The notes under the pieces are model-generated. The model had not been told where the DNA came from. It saw nothing but the letters and a program-made list of their open reading frames with translations, and did no database searches. DNA of 64,000 nt, taken from the NCBI RefSeq assembly GCF_019097595.1, contig NC_080715.1:1964573-2028572 (forward strand). The letters are read 5' to 3'. Below, one piece after another: positions 1 to 10,929 of the stretch. This DNA comes from Hemibagrus wyckioides (lineage: Eukaryota; Chordata; Actinopteri; Siluriformes; Bagridae). Within the stretch, counting starts at the first letter, position 1. Each line of letters starts with the position of its first letter. Position numbers and translations under genes: made by a program.

Positions 1-235
1 ACCCTCTCAGCCAATAGAAAAACACCGAACTCTTATTAGCGAAGAAATCTGGAATTTTATTAAAGATATAGATCATTAAATAACATTTTGATCATCTTTA
101 TATAAATGTTGAATACAGAAAGCTTAATTAGAGAAAACTTCATGTCTGTTATCTTATCTGTTTATCTAAAGAATCTGCTGTACAAATCCCTGTTGCTATG
201 GAAATGGAAACGTATATCAGAGTGAGTGCATTAAT

Positions 236-312
236 ATAGACCTGTCCTGCGCTACTGTCAGAGCTGCTGTTGGAGAGAATGAATCAACACCTTCTGACCA
301 ATCAGAGTCCAG
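236..312 (+). repeat. Dispersed repeat fragment, copy 1
   Basis: This stretch (CCTGTCCTGCGC..., TGTCAGAGCTGCTG, then CTTCTGACCAATCAGAG) recurs with the same block order at about 11268-11345. Similarity through the length indicates a dispersed repeat family. Class is unknown; no terminal repeats or coding content are visible. Confidence 0.55.
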
Positions 313-342
313 CTCTCATTAAGAACGTTAGTTAACAAGTGT

Positions 343-345
<3 letters not shown>

Positions 346-382
<37 letters not shown>
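346..382 (+). repeat. (GA)n microsatellite
   Basis: About 18 uninterrupted GA dinucleotides read directly from the sequence. Confidence 0.95.
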
Positions 383-386
<4 letters not shown>

Positions 387-395
387 CCTGAGTTA

Positions 396-482
396 ATAAT
401 ATAATATAATATAATATAATATAATATAATATAATATAATATAATATAATATAATATAATATAATATAATATAATATAATAT
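396..482 (+). repeat. (AATAT)n pentanucleotide microsatellite
   Basis: About 17 perfect copies of a 5-bp AT-only unit. The perfection suggests recent expansion or high mutability. Confidence 0.95.
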
Positions 483-1879
483 CAGTCATATGATCTCTAA
501 ATGAGAAGAGATGAGCGTTACAATAAACAGTCTAGTATACTAGCGATACACTGCTGAGTGAATCATTTTAATCAGAATTATAATATATATATTTATATAT
601 AAATCTGTTTTTATTAATCTGTATGGATTTCTGTCATTATTCAGAAGTGTAAAAAAAGGGCAGATGTCCTGTAATATCCTTCTGAGACGTTATAATGTGT
701 TCAGGACTTAATCTGGGTGATTATTACACTGTTAATCAGATATTTTGAGTTGTTGGTAAAATATTATTAAGTAAAAATCTTTATCATGCACAGAAAACTT
801 TCCAGAGTTTGTGGAAAAGTTATTCTCAGAGCTCTTTTGAAATGAATCATATGTTTATCCTTAAAAAAAAAAAATTCATATAAACGTCTACATAAGATGT
901 TTCAGAAGGTGGCGCTAGACGTGATCCTACTCCTCATCCAAAATGAAATCTTAGAGGAAGTCTGAGACTCCAGGCTACTTATATAAACTTCTGACTCGAG
1001 CTGAACAACTAGTCTGAGGTCTGAATATTAAAGTTCAATGTAAATATTAAATCCTGGCTACGCCTCTTTAACTCCGAATACGACCCAAAAATCCTGGCCA
1101 TTTGATCTGAGGAGAGAATAAAGGTTAATGTGTGAATTTAGCGCAGGAGAGCGAGCTATCAGGAGAGAGCGTTAATCTACAGCTGCTGAGATATTAGGCT
1201 TTATGTTCTCTCTCTTTCTGTCTCTCAGCACACATGCTTTGATCAAACCCTGGTGTGATTAGAGACTCCGACAAGAGAGACTCCAGAAGCGTATTAAAGT
1301 GCCAGAAGAAGCTGAGCAGATAGGAGAAGTCGGAATTATTCTAAGCCTGTCGCTCTGTCCATCTCCTGGAGTCTGTGGGGTAATAACGATTTCATGTATT
1401 CCTTTTACTCAGACCAAACGTGTAATCTGTAATGACCTGACATTTCATTTCATTTCCTTTTTTTTTTTTTTTTTTAGCCTGAAGTGTCAGGATTTAAATG
1501 TTAAACAGAGTCTCTTCTGGCCTGAGTTCACACATTACTGCATCACCGACACCCTGATGATGCAGCAGGAGATTCTTCATCCCAGCAGACACCTTTCCTC
1601 CAGGAAGAAGAAGTGATTTAGAACAATCTGACTGATAATAAACTGATAAACCACGTGGTGTGAAATCCTAAATAATCTACTTTAAGACATACACTATATT
1701 GCCAAAAGTATTGGGACACCCCTCCAGATCATTGAGTTCAGGTGTTGTTTTTCAGGGTTTGGGCTCTGCCCCTTAGTTCCAGTGAAAGGAACTCTTAATG
1801 CTTCAGCTTCATACCAAGACATTTTGGACAATTTCGTGCTCTTTGTGGGAACAGTTTGGGGATGACCCCTTCCTGTTCC

Positions 1880-1985
1880 AACATTACTGTACACCAGTGA
1901 CCAAAGCAAGGTCCATAAAGACATGGAACCCCATAGAACACCTTTGGGATGAATTAGAGCGGAGACTGTGAGCCAGACCATGGAC
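1880..1985 (+). pseudogene. Tc1-like transposase C-terminal remnant, plus-strand arm
   Basis: Residues KARSIKTW run directly into NPIEHLWDELERRL (1927-1968), the hallmark of the Tc1 DDE domain; the Glu of NPIE is the family's third catalytic acid. The segment normally lying between these two motifs is absent, so this arm has an internal deletion. A TGA follows at 1969. Only about 35 codons of a roughly 340-residue family protein remain, and the first two catalytic Asp residues are absent. Confidence 0.75.
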
Positions 1986-2014
1986 CGTCTTTACACTTTT
2001 ACATACACATAAAT

Positions 2015-2260
2015 GTAATATGGAGCTGTCCCGCCCTTTACAGCTATAACAGCTTCAACTCTTCTGGGAAGGATTTCCACAAGGTTTAGGAGTGTGTTTA
2101 TGGGAATTTTTGACCATTCCTCTAGAAGCACATTTGGTGTTCTATGGGGTTGAGGTCAGGACTCTGTGCAGGTCAGTCAAGTTCCTCCACACCAAACTCA
2201 CTCATCCATGTCTTTATGGACCTTGCTTTGGTCACTGGTGTGCAGTCATGTTGGAACAGG
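2015..2260 (-). pseudogene. Tc1-like transposase C-terminal remnant, minus-strand arm
   Basis: Read on the minus strand, this arm shows KARSIKTWMSEFGVEELD, a stop where the family usually has Trp, then SPDLNPIEH, then an abrupt loss of the helix that the plus-strand arm retains. It continues with decayed coding for the C-terminus (the MVKNSHKHTPKPCG region is out of the normal frame). The two arms therefore carry complementary deletions: this one keeps what the plus arm lost and the reverse. Dead as a coding gene. Confidence 0.75.
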
Positions 2261-2442
2261 AAGGGGTCATCCCCAAACTGTTCCCACAAAGAGCATGAAA
2301 TTGTCCAAAATGTCTTGGTATGAAGCTGAAGCATTATGAGTTCCTTTCACTGGAACTAAGGGGCGGAGCCCAACCCCTGAAAAACAACACCTGAACTCAA
2401 TGATCTGGAGGGGTGTCCCAATACTTTTGAGAATATAATGTA

Positions 2443-4489
2443 TTTATCTGACGTGTAACAAGCACACCCCTGAGGTTTAGTATTTTCATTTGTCCTCTGT
2501 TCAGTTTTGAGATAAATCACACCTCCATCCAGACTTTTTGAAATGTTATTGATTCAGAAATGTAGAAATGTTATTGATTTAGCCAAGCGTAGGCCGACAC
2601 GCTCGAAAATACAATAATCACTCGTCTTTATCTGAGATGATTCATCTGTTTGAAATGAGCTCTGTTAAAACTTAAACCTGAGCTGGATAAATAGTGTTTG
2701 GCATGCCACTTTCGTCTGATTGGACACATCCAACCCTTCTAAGATGTTATAAGTGAACTCATAGTGGCGTGATTTGAGTAAAGATCTCATGGAAGTCATC
2801 TTCTACACACCTTATGCACTGCAGAGAATTATTTGGAATCTGGTTTTATAAATGAAGCCTTTTTTTTCCTCTAATCTCTCCAGCTGAAGATCTACACCAA
2901 ACTCAGTGTGGAGATGGACTTCCTGTTCTGAGCGATTCCTCATCACGGGCTCATATCGGTCAGTCCATCCTTTAAACTAATTCCACCAAGAAAAATCAAT
3001 TGTGTTTCGATCCAATAAGAAAACGCTGGAGTCAGGAAACAGAGATATGAAGCAGCAGTTAATTTGCTGAAAGCCTTTTCTATTTTTGTGCACGGCATCG
3101 ATAACGGGGCGAGGCGAGAGCTTCACACGTGACCTCCTCTGAGCACTCTGTTCTGCTTTTCCCAACCTAAACACGTCGATATTCTCACGCAGACGTTAGA
3201 CATCAGCAGATCAGATGTGAGAACCTCCTCGGGAGATGTTTTAACAGCTGCTGACTCTGTACACCACAAACTTCCCATCATCTTCTTCCGATCAGGACAG
3301 ATGGAGCTGGTGTAATGAAGGATGGAAAGGATTTCTAGCCTGGAGGTGATGCATTATGGTGTATTATAGAGTCTGAAACACAGAATTAACACCCTGAGTT
3401 CCACAACACTGTGACATGAAAGATCTTACATCCTGAGGGGTAATTTACATCAGATTACATAATCATGAAGACCTTTATAACTAAACGTTATATTATATAT
3501 TTATTTATTATAAACTAGGGCTAATGTTTTTTTTTTGTTTTGTTTTATTTAATTTATTTGCAGTTCAGTGTTTATGATGGAACTTACTTTCACTCTAAAT
3601 AGTCTCTCTCTCTCTCTCGCTCTCTGTCTCTCTCTTTCTAAAGCTATTTGCACAGTAATGTTTTCTAATTTTGTTTGAGAATAAGTGTTGGGTTTGTAAG
3701 AGTTAATTCCAGGTGGGATTACAGAAACCACTTGTGTTTATAGACACTGATCTAGATGCCAATGAAAATCCCAGGCTCTGTCGCTTTTACTCAAGAGGAA
3801 TCTGAAGAAGGTGAATTACACGTGTGTGATTTTCATAAATCTGAATTTGGAGCCCAATAAAATCCACTTAACCAGCTGCATTAGACCCTAAGAACATTCT
3901 GCACATAACGCTGACATGATATTAGGACTGAAACGGAATTTGTCTATTTGTGCTTTGTGAAGGAAATATGATTAAAATCAACCACTGAAATACAAAAAAG
4001 GTGGAATCGTGACTAATCCCTTACAGACTCCAGATTAATGCTGTGTGCTGACAGATGAAATCCCCAAACCCCTGGCTGAAGCCTCACAGCCGACTGAGTC
4101 AGAGTCAGACGAGGGCTCCTCCGGCTCGGCTCTGTCAGAGAGATTAAACACACGGGGAACCTGGACCCTGTCTGCTTCCAGAAGATAAAGAGCACAACAT
4201 AGATCTCATGAAGGATCCCTACCTTTAGGTCATGGCAGAACTCAAATCCCCAAGCAATGTGGATGGCAGAAGGAGATGTCTTATCTCAAGCTGTGAGCAT
4301 GTTTATGTTTGTGACAAGACTTGACTAAAGCCACCCAGAAAGCAGTGAGAAGGAAAAAGGATTGCAGGACGAAATACATAATTCATGCACTAGGCAGAGC
4401 TGGAATGTAGTGATAGTAGAGTACAGAGTTTAGTCAACTACACCAAGACTTGTTTTTATTGCAGCAATATCACAGATCACCACCATGCC
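2443..4489. other. Intergenic DNA; no gene recognised
   Basis: About 2 kb of mixed-composition sequence with only short open frames (60-65 codons) lacking domains. A (CT)n tract lies at about 3601-3638 and a short T run near 3528. Nothing else is supported. Confidence 0.6.
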
Positions 4490-6500
4490 CTCATCGTCAG
4501 TCCTGCCCCTCATCGTCACCGCCGTGCCCCTCAACGTCACAGTCCTGCCCCTCATCGTCACCGCCGTGCCCCTCAACGTCACAGTCATGCCCCTCATCGT
4601 CACCGTCGTGGCCCTCATCGTCACCACCACGCCCCTCATCGTCACAGTCATGCCCCTCATCGTCACCGTCGTGCCCCTCACTGTCACAGTCCTGCCCCTC
4701 ATCATCACCGTCGTGGCCCTCATCGTCACCGCCGTGCCCCTCATCATCACAGTCATGCCCCTCATCGTCACCGTCGTGCCCTTCACTGTCACAGTCCTGC
4801 CCCTCATCGTCACCGTCGTGGCCCTCATCGTCACCGCCGCGCCCCTCATCGTCACCGCCGCGCCCCTCATCGTCACCGCCGTGCCCCTCATCGCCCCAGT
4901 CCTGCCCCTCATCGCCACAGTCCTGCCCCTCATCGTCACTGCCGTGCCCCTCATCATCACAGTCCTGCCCCTCATCATCACAGTCCTGCCCCTCACTGTC
5001 ACAGTCCTGCCCCTCATCATCACCGTCGTGGCCCTCATCGTCACCGCCGTGCCCCTCATCATCACAGTCATGCCCCTCATCGTCACCGTCGTGCCCTTCA
5101 CTGTCACAGTCCTGCCCCTCATCGTCACCGTCGTGGCCCTCATCGTCACCGCCGCGCCCCTCATCGTCACCGCCGCGCCCCTCATCGTCACCGCCGTGCC
5201 CCTCATCGCCCCAGTCCTGCCCCTCATCGCCACAGTCCTGCCCCTCATCGTCACTGCCGTGCCCCTCATCATCACAGTCCTGCCCCTCATCATCACAGTC
5301 CTGCCCCTCATCGTCACCGCCGCGCCCCTCATCGCCACAGTCCTGCCCCTCATCGTCACCGCCATGCCCCTCATCGCCACAGTCCTGCCCCGCATCGTCA
5401 CCGCCGCGCCCCTCATCCTCACCGCCGCGCCCCTCATCCTCACCGCCGTGCCCCTCATCGTCACTACTGTGCCCCTCATCGTCACTACTGTGCCCCTCAT
5501 CGTCACTGCCGTGCCCCTCATCGTCACTACTGTGCCCCTCATCGTCACAGTCCTGCCCCTCATCATCACCGTCATGCCCCTCATCGTCACCACCGTGCCC
5601 CTCATCGTCACTGCCGTGCCCCTCATCGTCACTGCCGTGCCCCTCATCGTCACTACCGTGCCCCTCATCGTCAGTCCTGCCCCTCATCATCACCGTCATG
5701 CCCCTCATCGTCACCACCGTGCCCCTCATCATCACTGCCGTGCCCCTCATCATCACTACCGTGCCCCTCATCGTCACAGTCCTGCCCCTCATCGTCACAG
5801 TCCTGCCCCTCATCGTCACCATCGTGCCCCTCATCGTCACTACTGTGCCCCTCATCGTCACAGTCCTGCCCCTCATCGTCACCGCCGTGCCCCTCATCGT
5901 CACCGCCGTGCCCCTCATCGTCACCGCCGTGCCCCTCATCGTCACTACCGTGCCCCTCATCGTCACAGTCCTGCCCCTCATCATCACAGTCCTGCCCCTC
6001 ATCGTCACCGTCATGCCCCTCATCGTCACCACCGTGCCCCTCATCGTCACCGCCGTGCCCCTCATCGTCACTGCCGTGCCCCTCATCGTCACTACCGTGC
6101 CCCTCATCGTCACTACCGTGCCCCTCATCGTCACAGTCCTGCCCCTCATCATCACCGTCATGCCCCTCATCGTCACCACCGTGCCCCTCATCATCACTGC
6201 CGTGCCCCTCATCGTCACTACCGTGCCCCTCATCGTCACAGTCCTGCCCCTCATCATCACAGTCCTGCCCCTCATCGTCACCATCGTGCCCCTCATCGTC
6301 ACTACTGTGCCCCTCATCGTCACAGTCCTGCCCCTCATCATCACCGTCATGCCCCTCATCGTCATCACCATGCCCCTCATCGTCACCATCATGCCCCTCA
6401 TCGTCACCATCATGCCCCTCATCGTCACCGCCGTGCCCCTCATCGTCACCGTCATGCCCCTCATCGTCACAGTCCTGCCCCTCATCGTCACCATCATGAA
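4490..6500 (+). repeat. Array A: 21-bp C-rich minisatellite (about 95 copies)
   Basis: The unit is 21 bp, built on GCCCCTCATCGTCAC plus a variable 6-bp segment (AGTCCT, CGCCGT, TACTGT and similar). Twenty-one is a multiple of three and the unit lacks stops, so several frames on both strands stay open for 2 kb. They would read as CPSSSPP, PLIVTVL or PHRHSPA on + and MRGTVVT or DDEGHGG on -. At about 5671 one unit has lost 2 bp (TCAGTCCTG where others have TCACAGTCCTG), and every long frame changes its heptapeptide there. That tolerance of a frameshift, with no initiation context or introns visible, argues against coding. CpGs are frequent and many are decayed to TG or CA. It is the only large array here that is C-rich on the plus strand. 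Confidence 0.93.
4679..5308 (+). repeat. Higher-order duplication inside array A (2 x 315 bp)
   Basis: The variant order in 4679-4993 repeats in 4994-5308. Landmarks are the CACTGTCACAG variant at 4679 and 4994, the CTTCACTG variant and the TCGCCCCAG variant. The offset is 315 bp, exactly 15 units of 21 bp, so a block of 15 units was duplicated in register, as expected from unequal exchange. Confidence 0.85.
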
Positions 6501-6804
6501 CCTCATCATCCACAAGGCTCTGTCTCTGTTGCTGTTTAAAACTCCAGTCTCAATCCCTGATCTAGACCTAGTTTCTGATCGAGAGCCACTGTCAGACCCC
6601 ATCTCTGATCTACTGTAAGTTCCTGATCCAGATCCAGCCTCTAATTCAGCCTTGATGTAACCTGTCAGGTCCTAAACCAAGCTGTTAATAAACTCTTAAT
6701 CTCAGCTTAATTCTTAAACTGTTAATAAGTTCCTTGAAACTTTTGTTGGTCGGGTTTATGTTCCTGCTCCAGTCCCAGATCCAGTTTGACCCAACCCAAG
6801 ATGC
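6501..6804. other. Unique flank of array A
   Basis: A short single-copy-like stretch after the array. A degenerate GATCCAG/TCTGATC motif recurs a few times between 6555 and 6790, perhaps decayed tandem sequence. No gene. Confidence 0.5.
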
Positions 6805-7000
6805 AGGATCAGTGGTTAAGGAACTGGATTATTGATCAGAGGGCTGGAGGTTTGAGCCTCAGCACCACAAAGCTGCTGCTTCTGGGCCCTTGAGCGAGGC
6901 CCTTAACCATCTCTGCTCCAGTGGACTGTATCACTACTGACCCTGTGCTCTGACAAGAGCTAAAAAGAATTTTACTTTCAGATCAGAATTTGTAATGATA
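6805..7000 (+). mobile_element. tRNA-derived SINE, copy 1
   Basis: An A-box-like block TGGTTAAGGAACTGG (from 6813) and a B-box-like GGTTTGAGCCT (6849-6859) have pol III promoter spacing. They are followed by the body GGGCCCTTGAGCGAGGCCC, TAACCATCTCTGCTCCAG and a CCCTGTGCTCTGAC block. The same body recurs at 10930-11130 and 31630-31712. The tail runs into TTCTTCTTCTT. Confidence 0.8.
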
Positions 7001-7439
7001 GATAAAGTCTTCTTCTTCTTTTTCTAGTACCAATTCCATGATCTAATCCTAGCCTCTCTTACAGCAAATATGTTCCTGGTATGAAAAGGACATTCACAAA
7101 CAGAAACTCATCATCATCATCATCATTAGCAAATCCAATTTTTCAGCCTGGTTTGTAAAACACCTCACCATCAGCCACAGTAACATCGTCTCATTGGTGC
7201 TGAATGGAATGAAGCTTGGAGATGTGAACAGACACACACACACACACACACACACTCTACAGAGAATGCATGGCTATGTCTCCTGACTGTATAAAGAAAT
7301 GGAGAGAAATAAAATGGACATATATAAAAGTGTCAGTGAAGGTCATGATGTGTGGTGCAATATTTCTGTACGTCTGCTCCAAGATCAGGATCCTCCACGG
7401 TATTCCCAGCATGGCCCTGGACTCCTCTAGTTCACTTTA

Positions 7440-7482
<43 letters not shown>

Positions 7483-7653
7483 CATACACACACACACATA
7501 CACACACACACTTATCTGTGAAAAAGAAAATGAAGAGTAATTGCATGTTTATGCAACAGATAACGCAGACTGCTGAACAGCGGGAGATGGAGGGACGAGC
7601 TACTGCCAATTTCTCTCCAACTCACTCCTCTAGATGAGACCATTTACACACAT

Positions 7654-7691
<38 letters not shown>

Positions 7692-8079
7692 ATAAGAGTT
7701 TCTGTGTTTCTCTGTAGGCATTAATGCGAGTGGAATGCGAGTGGCTCGAGCGTTATTGATGAATTCGCCTCATCATGGAGGTCTGATATCAACTTTCTGT
7801 TCCGAGGGAAAAACTTCACCGCTGTACAAAATGCTGAAATGTTTTATTTTTTTATTTCCATGCCAGAGCCTGTATGTTTAATTTATTACCATAAAAACAC
7901 ACAAGCTGTTGGATATTCCAGGCAGGCGGAGCTGCGAGCTCTCCGTTCTCGTCTGTATTTCACACCTTGTTTGGCTTCTGCAGGTTGTGCTGTAATGATA
8001 TGCTAATCTCTCCTGACTTTTCCCACTGTTTGGGTCGGAAACACTTTTATTTATGCAACAGGAGTGTAGCTTTTCAGTC

Positions 8080-8116
<37 letters not shown>

Positions 8117-8493
8117 CTGGGAGGGCAGCCAGGGTATGAGGATGGAGTTAAAGGTGATCTCTTCTTCAATTTCAATGTCCTACTGTATAATTAAACTCTC
8201 ATCTGTATTTTCCTCCTGCCTCATTACTCACTCATAACGAGTTAAAGCAGTCATGGTGGTAAAGTAAATAAAACTGCCACTGTCTAACCTTGCTATTCCA
8301 TCTATTATAGATTAGGTGTGAGGCTAAAATCTAATATTTATCAATACCTTGACTTGACTATTACACACACACACACACACACATATTTAAAGACTGACTG
8401 CTGCCTCCATGATTTTTATAACCAATATGCTGTAAATTTGTGTTACGCTCTACTAGAGTGTTGGTGAAGCATTTTAGAGGATGGTATCTTCTG
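7001..8493. other. Intergenic DNA rich in CA/GA microsatellites
   Basis: Contains (CA)n at 7231-7254, an interrupted CA/TA tract at 7440-7511, (CA)n at 7646-7689, (GA)n at 8082-8113 and (CA)n at about 8365-8383. Short open frames at 7352, 7427 and 7967 run through these tracts and are not genes. The stretch at 7716-8070 is low in repeats and has several TAAT-type motifs; see findings. Confidence 0.65.
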
Positions 8494-9056
8494 CATTTGA
8501 GTTTGCCCTTGATTCAGTAACTAATGCATTTGATTCAGTACCTCCAGCATTTGTGTTCAGTAACTAATGCATTTGAATCTGTAACTAAGCCATTTGGTTC
8601 AGTATCTACTGCACCTGATTCAGTGTCTATTGCATTTGATTCAGTACATACTGTATTTGACTTAGTAACTAATGCATTTGATTCAGTATCTACTGCACTT
8701 GATTCAGTATCTACTGCACTTGATTCAGTATATATTACATTTGACTCAGTATCTACTGCACTTAATTTAGTATTTATTGCATTTGATTCAGTATCTATTG
8801 CACTTGATTCAGTATCTATTGCATTTGACTCAGTATCTACTGCACTTAATTTAGTATCTATTGCATTTGACTCAGTATCTACTGCACTTGATTCAGTATT
8901 TATTGCATTTGATTCAGTATCTACTGCACTTGATTCAGTATCTATTGCATTTGACTCAGTATCCACTGCACTTGATTCAGTATTTATTGCATTTGATTCA
9001 GTATCTACTGCACTTGATTCAGAATTTACTGCATTTGATTCAGTACACACTATTCA
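8494..9056 (+). repeat. Array B: 21-bp minisatellite with 42-bp alternation
   Basis: The unit is 21 bp, with core TTGATTCAGTATCTA followed by YTGCAY. Units ending in CACTTGATTCAG alternate with units ending in CATTTGAYTCAG, giving a 42-bp higher-order period from about 8690 onwards; about 27 units in total. Because 21 is divisible by three, a 193-codon plus frame (8524-9105) reads as FDSVSTALDSVSIA repeats, and a 171-codon minus frame reads as a serine- and glutamate-rich heptad. Neither has a credible start or non-repeat domain, so I call this non-coding. Confidence 0.92.
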
Positions 9057-9613
9057 GCAGTTAGTACAGTACATGCTGATCAGTATATATGTGCAGTATG
9101 AATAAACGTGTGATATATGACAATCATAATAATGGAAAAAACACAATTGTTTTTCGTGTTTAAACCTTCAACTAGTTACTTAGATACTCAGCTGTTATTA
9201 AACAAATACGGTTCAAACACAAGGAACAGCAATGCATAGCTATAGCACTTACACTCAGCTCTTCTTCCCGAGCCCTGTTGCATTATGGGATAGCACGGTG
9301 TCCAATGCTTCCATTCTGCAGATTGTCGGAGGAAGCAGCTGGTCATATGTGTATTTCTCACCTTCTGTTTAATGAATACTGAGAATTCAGACATGCTAGT
9401 ATCTTTAGCATGCTGCTGTCCTGCAGTAGAGCAGAGTATCAGGACTTTAGGACACAGCTTGTGTGTTTTTCATGTGATCTTTAGTGGTTGTGTTGCATTT
9501 AATCCACGTTAAACGTTTGTTACAGCAGACTGCATGTGGACCAAGCTGTTCTAGCTCATTTACACCAACCTCTCCAAACAGAGCTCACTTTAATTTAACT
9601 GGATTGTGTGTAA

Positions 9614-9656
<43 letters not shown>

Positions 9657-10929
9657 ATGTTTCCACTGTCGACATTTCCAGTCCATTCTGTTTTTACAAG
9701 GCCATCCATCAACTTTAAGTTTTGGCACTGTGCCACCTTCTCCAGGGCTGTTCCACTGCTTCATCCCCTCATTACACACACCAGGAGCACAACCTAAGGA
9801 ATCCCAGCAGACAGATTTAGATTGGATTCCGAAATTCCGCAGATGTTTTCATTTCTGATTTTGTTTGTGTTAAGCTGTGACGTGTGTAAAGTAGCCTGTT
9901 GTCCATCCTGTCCAGCTGAGACGTCCTCGTGAAGTGCATGCTCCTGGACAGAAGAAACTCTCCATCAGCTGTAATTAAACTGTAACGATGGAGACTCCCA
10001 GACAGAACAAACAGAGTCTATTGACAGGAACATCAGAGAACTCAATGAAATCAAGGCAGAAGTCGTGGGCCAGAGAATCCACCAGACAGTTAGGAGTAAT
10101 GATGAACAGAGTTTACTCAGTATTGGAGGACTAGTAAGACTTCACACACTCTGCATGAGTTTATACACACAATAACCAGGAACTAAACCAGATCTGAGAG
10201 AGGAACTGGACCACAACCCAGGAGAAGGAGAAGTCTGTCACCTCTGGCAGGAAGAGGTAGTGTTCTGTAGCTGAAGTGTGTTCAGGAAGAGCTTGGGAGC
10301 TCCGAGTGAGGAGAAGGTCAGAGGGTCATCTGATTCAACTTGAAGCCAGAGAGACACTGTGTCCAGTTCATGCTGAGATCAACCAAAGATTTTGACTCAA
10401 TATTTACAGCAGACATTTTTATCCTGAGCAGCTGGTTAAGGGCCTTAAGAAGGATTCTTACATTAAGAAGGATTTTAATCGAAATCAGTCTTCTAGAGTA
10501 AGCTCCTCATCCTGGTCATGCTGAGGGAGGATCAGGAGTATGTCCCAGGAACATTGTACAGTGAGTAAGGCAAAAACACACACTGGACAGGATGTCCGTC
10601 CACCACAGAGGCATCAAACATACACTCAATCACAGAACATGACCAAAACACCTACAGGAAACCAGGAACTTCATGACAAACAGTAATCTGATCTCAGGAA
10701 CAAACCGAGGAACCTGGGTCTAATCTCAGAGCATTCATAAACCTTGTGTGAACTCGAATAGTGTGTGGAAGCTGCTTGATTGTTTTTTAATGCTGTAAGT
10801 ATCAGCGCAGGACTCATTTACGCTGAGGGACATCGGGGTCAGATCGGTCTCCTCTCTGCTTGTGAATCACCTCAGGATGACCGAGTGTGGAGGTTTTTAA
10901 AATATGGTGTTAAATGTCACTGTTACAGC
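9057..10929. other. Intergenic DNA; no gene recognised
   Basis: Mixed sequence with short, domainless open frames. An (AAAT)n tract is listed separately. The segment at about 10560-10690 (CACTGGACAGGATG, CACAGAGGCATCAAAC, AACCAGGAACTTC) resembles decayed interspersed repeat often seen in fish, but I cannot assign it. Confidence 0.5.
9612..9658 (+). repeat. (AAAT)n microsatellite
   Basis: About 12 perfect tetranucleotide copies. Confidence 0.95.

Larger units (their letters stand above)
1..1688. other. Intergenic DNA with simple repeats; no gene recognised
   Basis: AT-rich, single-copy-looking sequence with stops in all frames. A 105-codon open frame at 1299-1616 (+) crosses a T homopolymer (about 1459-1476), has no recognisable domain and is not called a gene. 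The only structured parts are the dispersed fragment at 236-312 and the microsatellites at 346-382 and 396-482, listed separately. Confidence 0.6.
1690..2442. mobile_element. Tc1/mariner-derived non-autonomous element, inverted dimer
   Basis: Both ends carry the same inverted terminus: CACTATATTGCC at the left and its near-complement at the right, each flanked by TA, the target-site duplication of the Tc1/mariner superfamily. The inverted arms are very long (about 1690-1927 and 2205-2442), so the single strand could fold into a large hairpin. Each arm reads inward into a fragment of Tc1-type transposase, on + from the left and on - from the right, so two 5'-terminus-plus-3'-transposase fragments face each other. 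No frame is intact; open frames here are shadows. It cannot encode its own transposase and would need one in trans. Confidence 0.8.

Noticed and set aside
1299..1616. 105-codon open frame as a small gene
   Set aside because: Crosses a long T tract, lacks an ATG-supported or domain-supported structure and shows no recognisable similarity.
1694..2298. Open frames at 1694-1981 (-) and 2092-2298 (+) as small genes
   Set aside because: Both are antisense shadows of the Tc1-derived arms.
4430..6618. A possible gene for a repetitive Ser/Pro, His-rich or acidic protein
   Set aside because: Several frames on both strands are open, and a 19-bp unit at about 5671 shifts all of them without consequence. 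No start context, splice sites or unique domain.
6805..7000. A functional tRNA gene, from the A- and B-box-like motifs
   Set aside because: No cloverleaf or anticodon arm can be drawn, and the same body recurs at three other sites, so it is a SINE.
8524..9105. 193-codon plus frame with FDSVSTAL repeats
   Set aside because: Unit length is divisible by three and lacks stops; equally open on minus; no domain or flanking exon.
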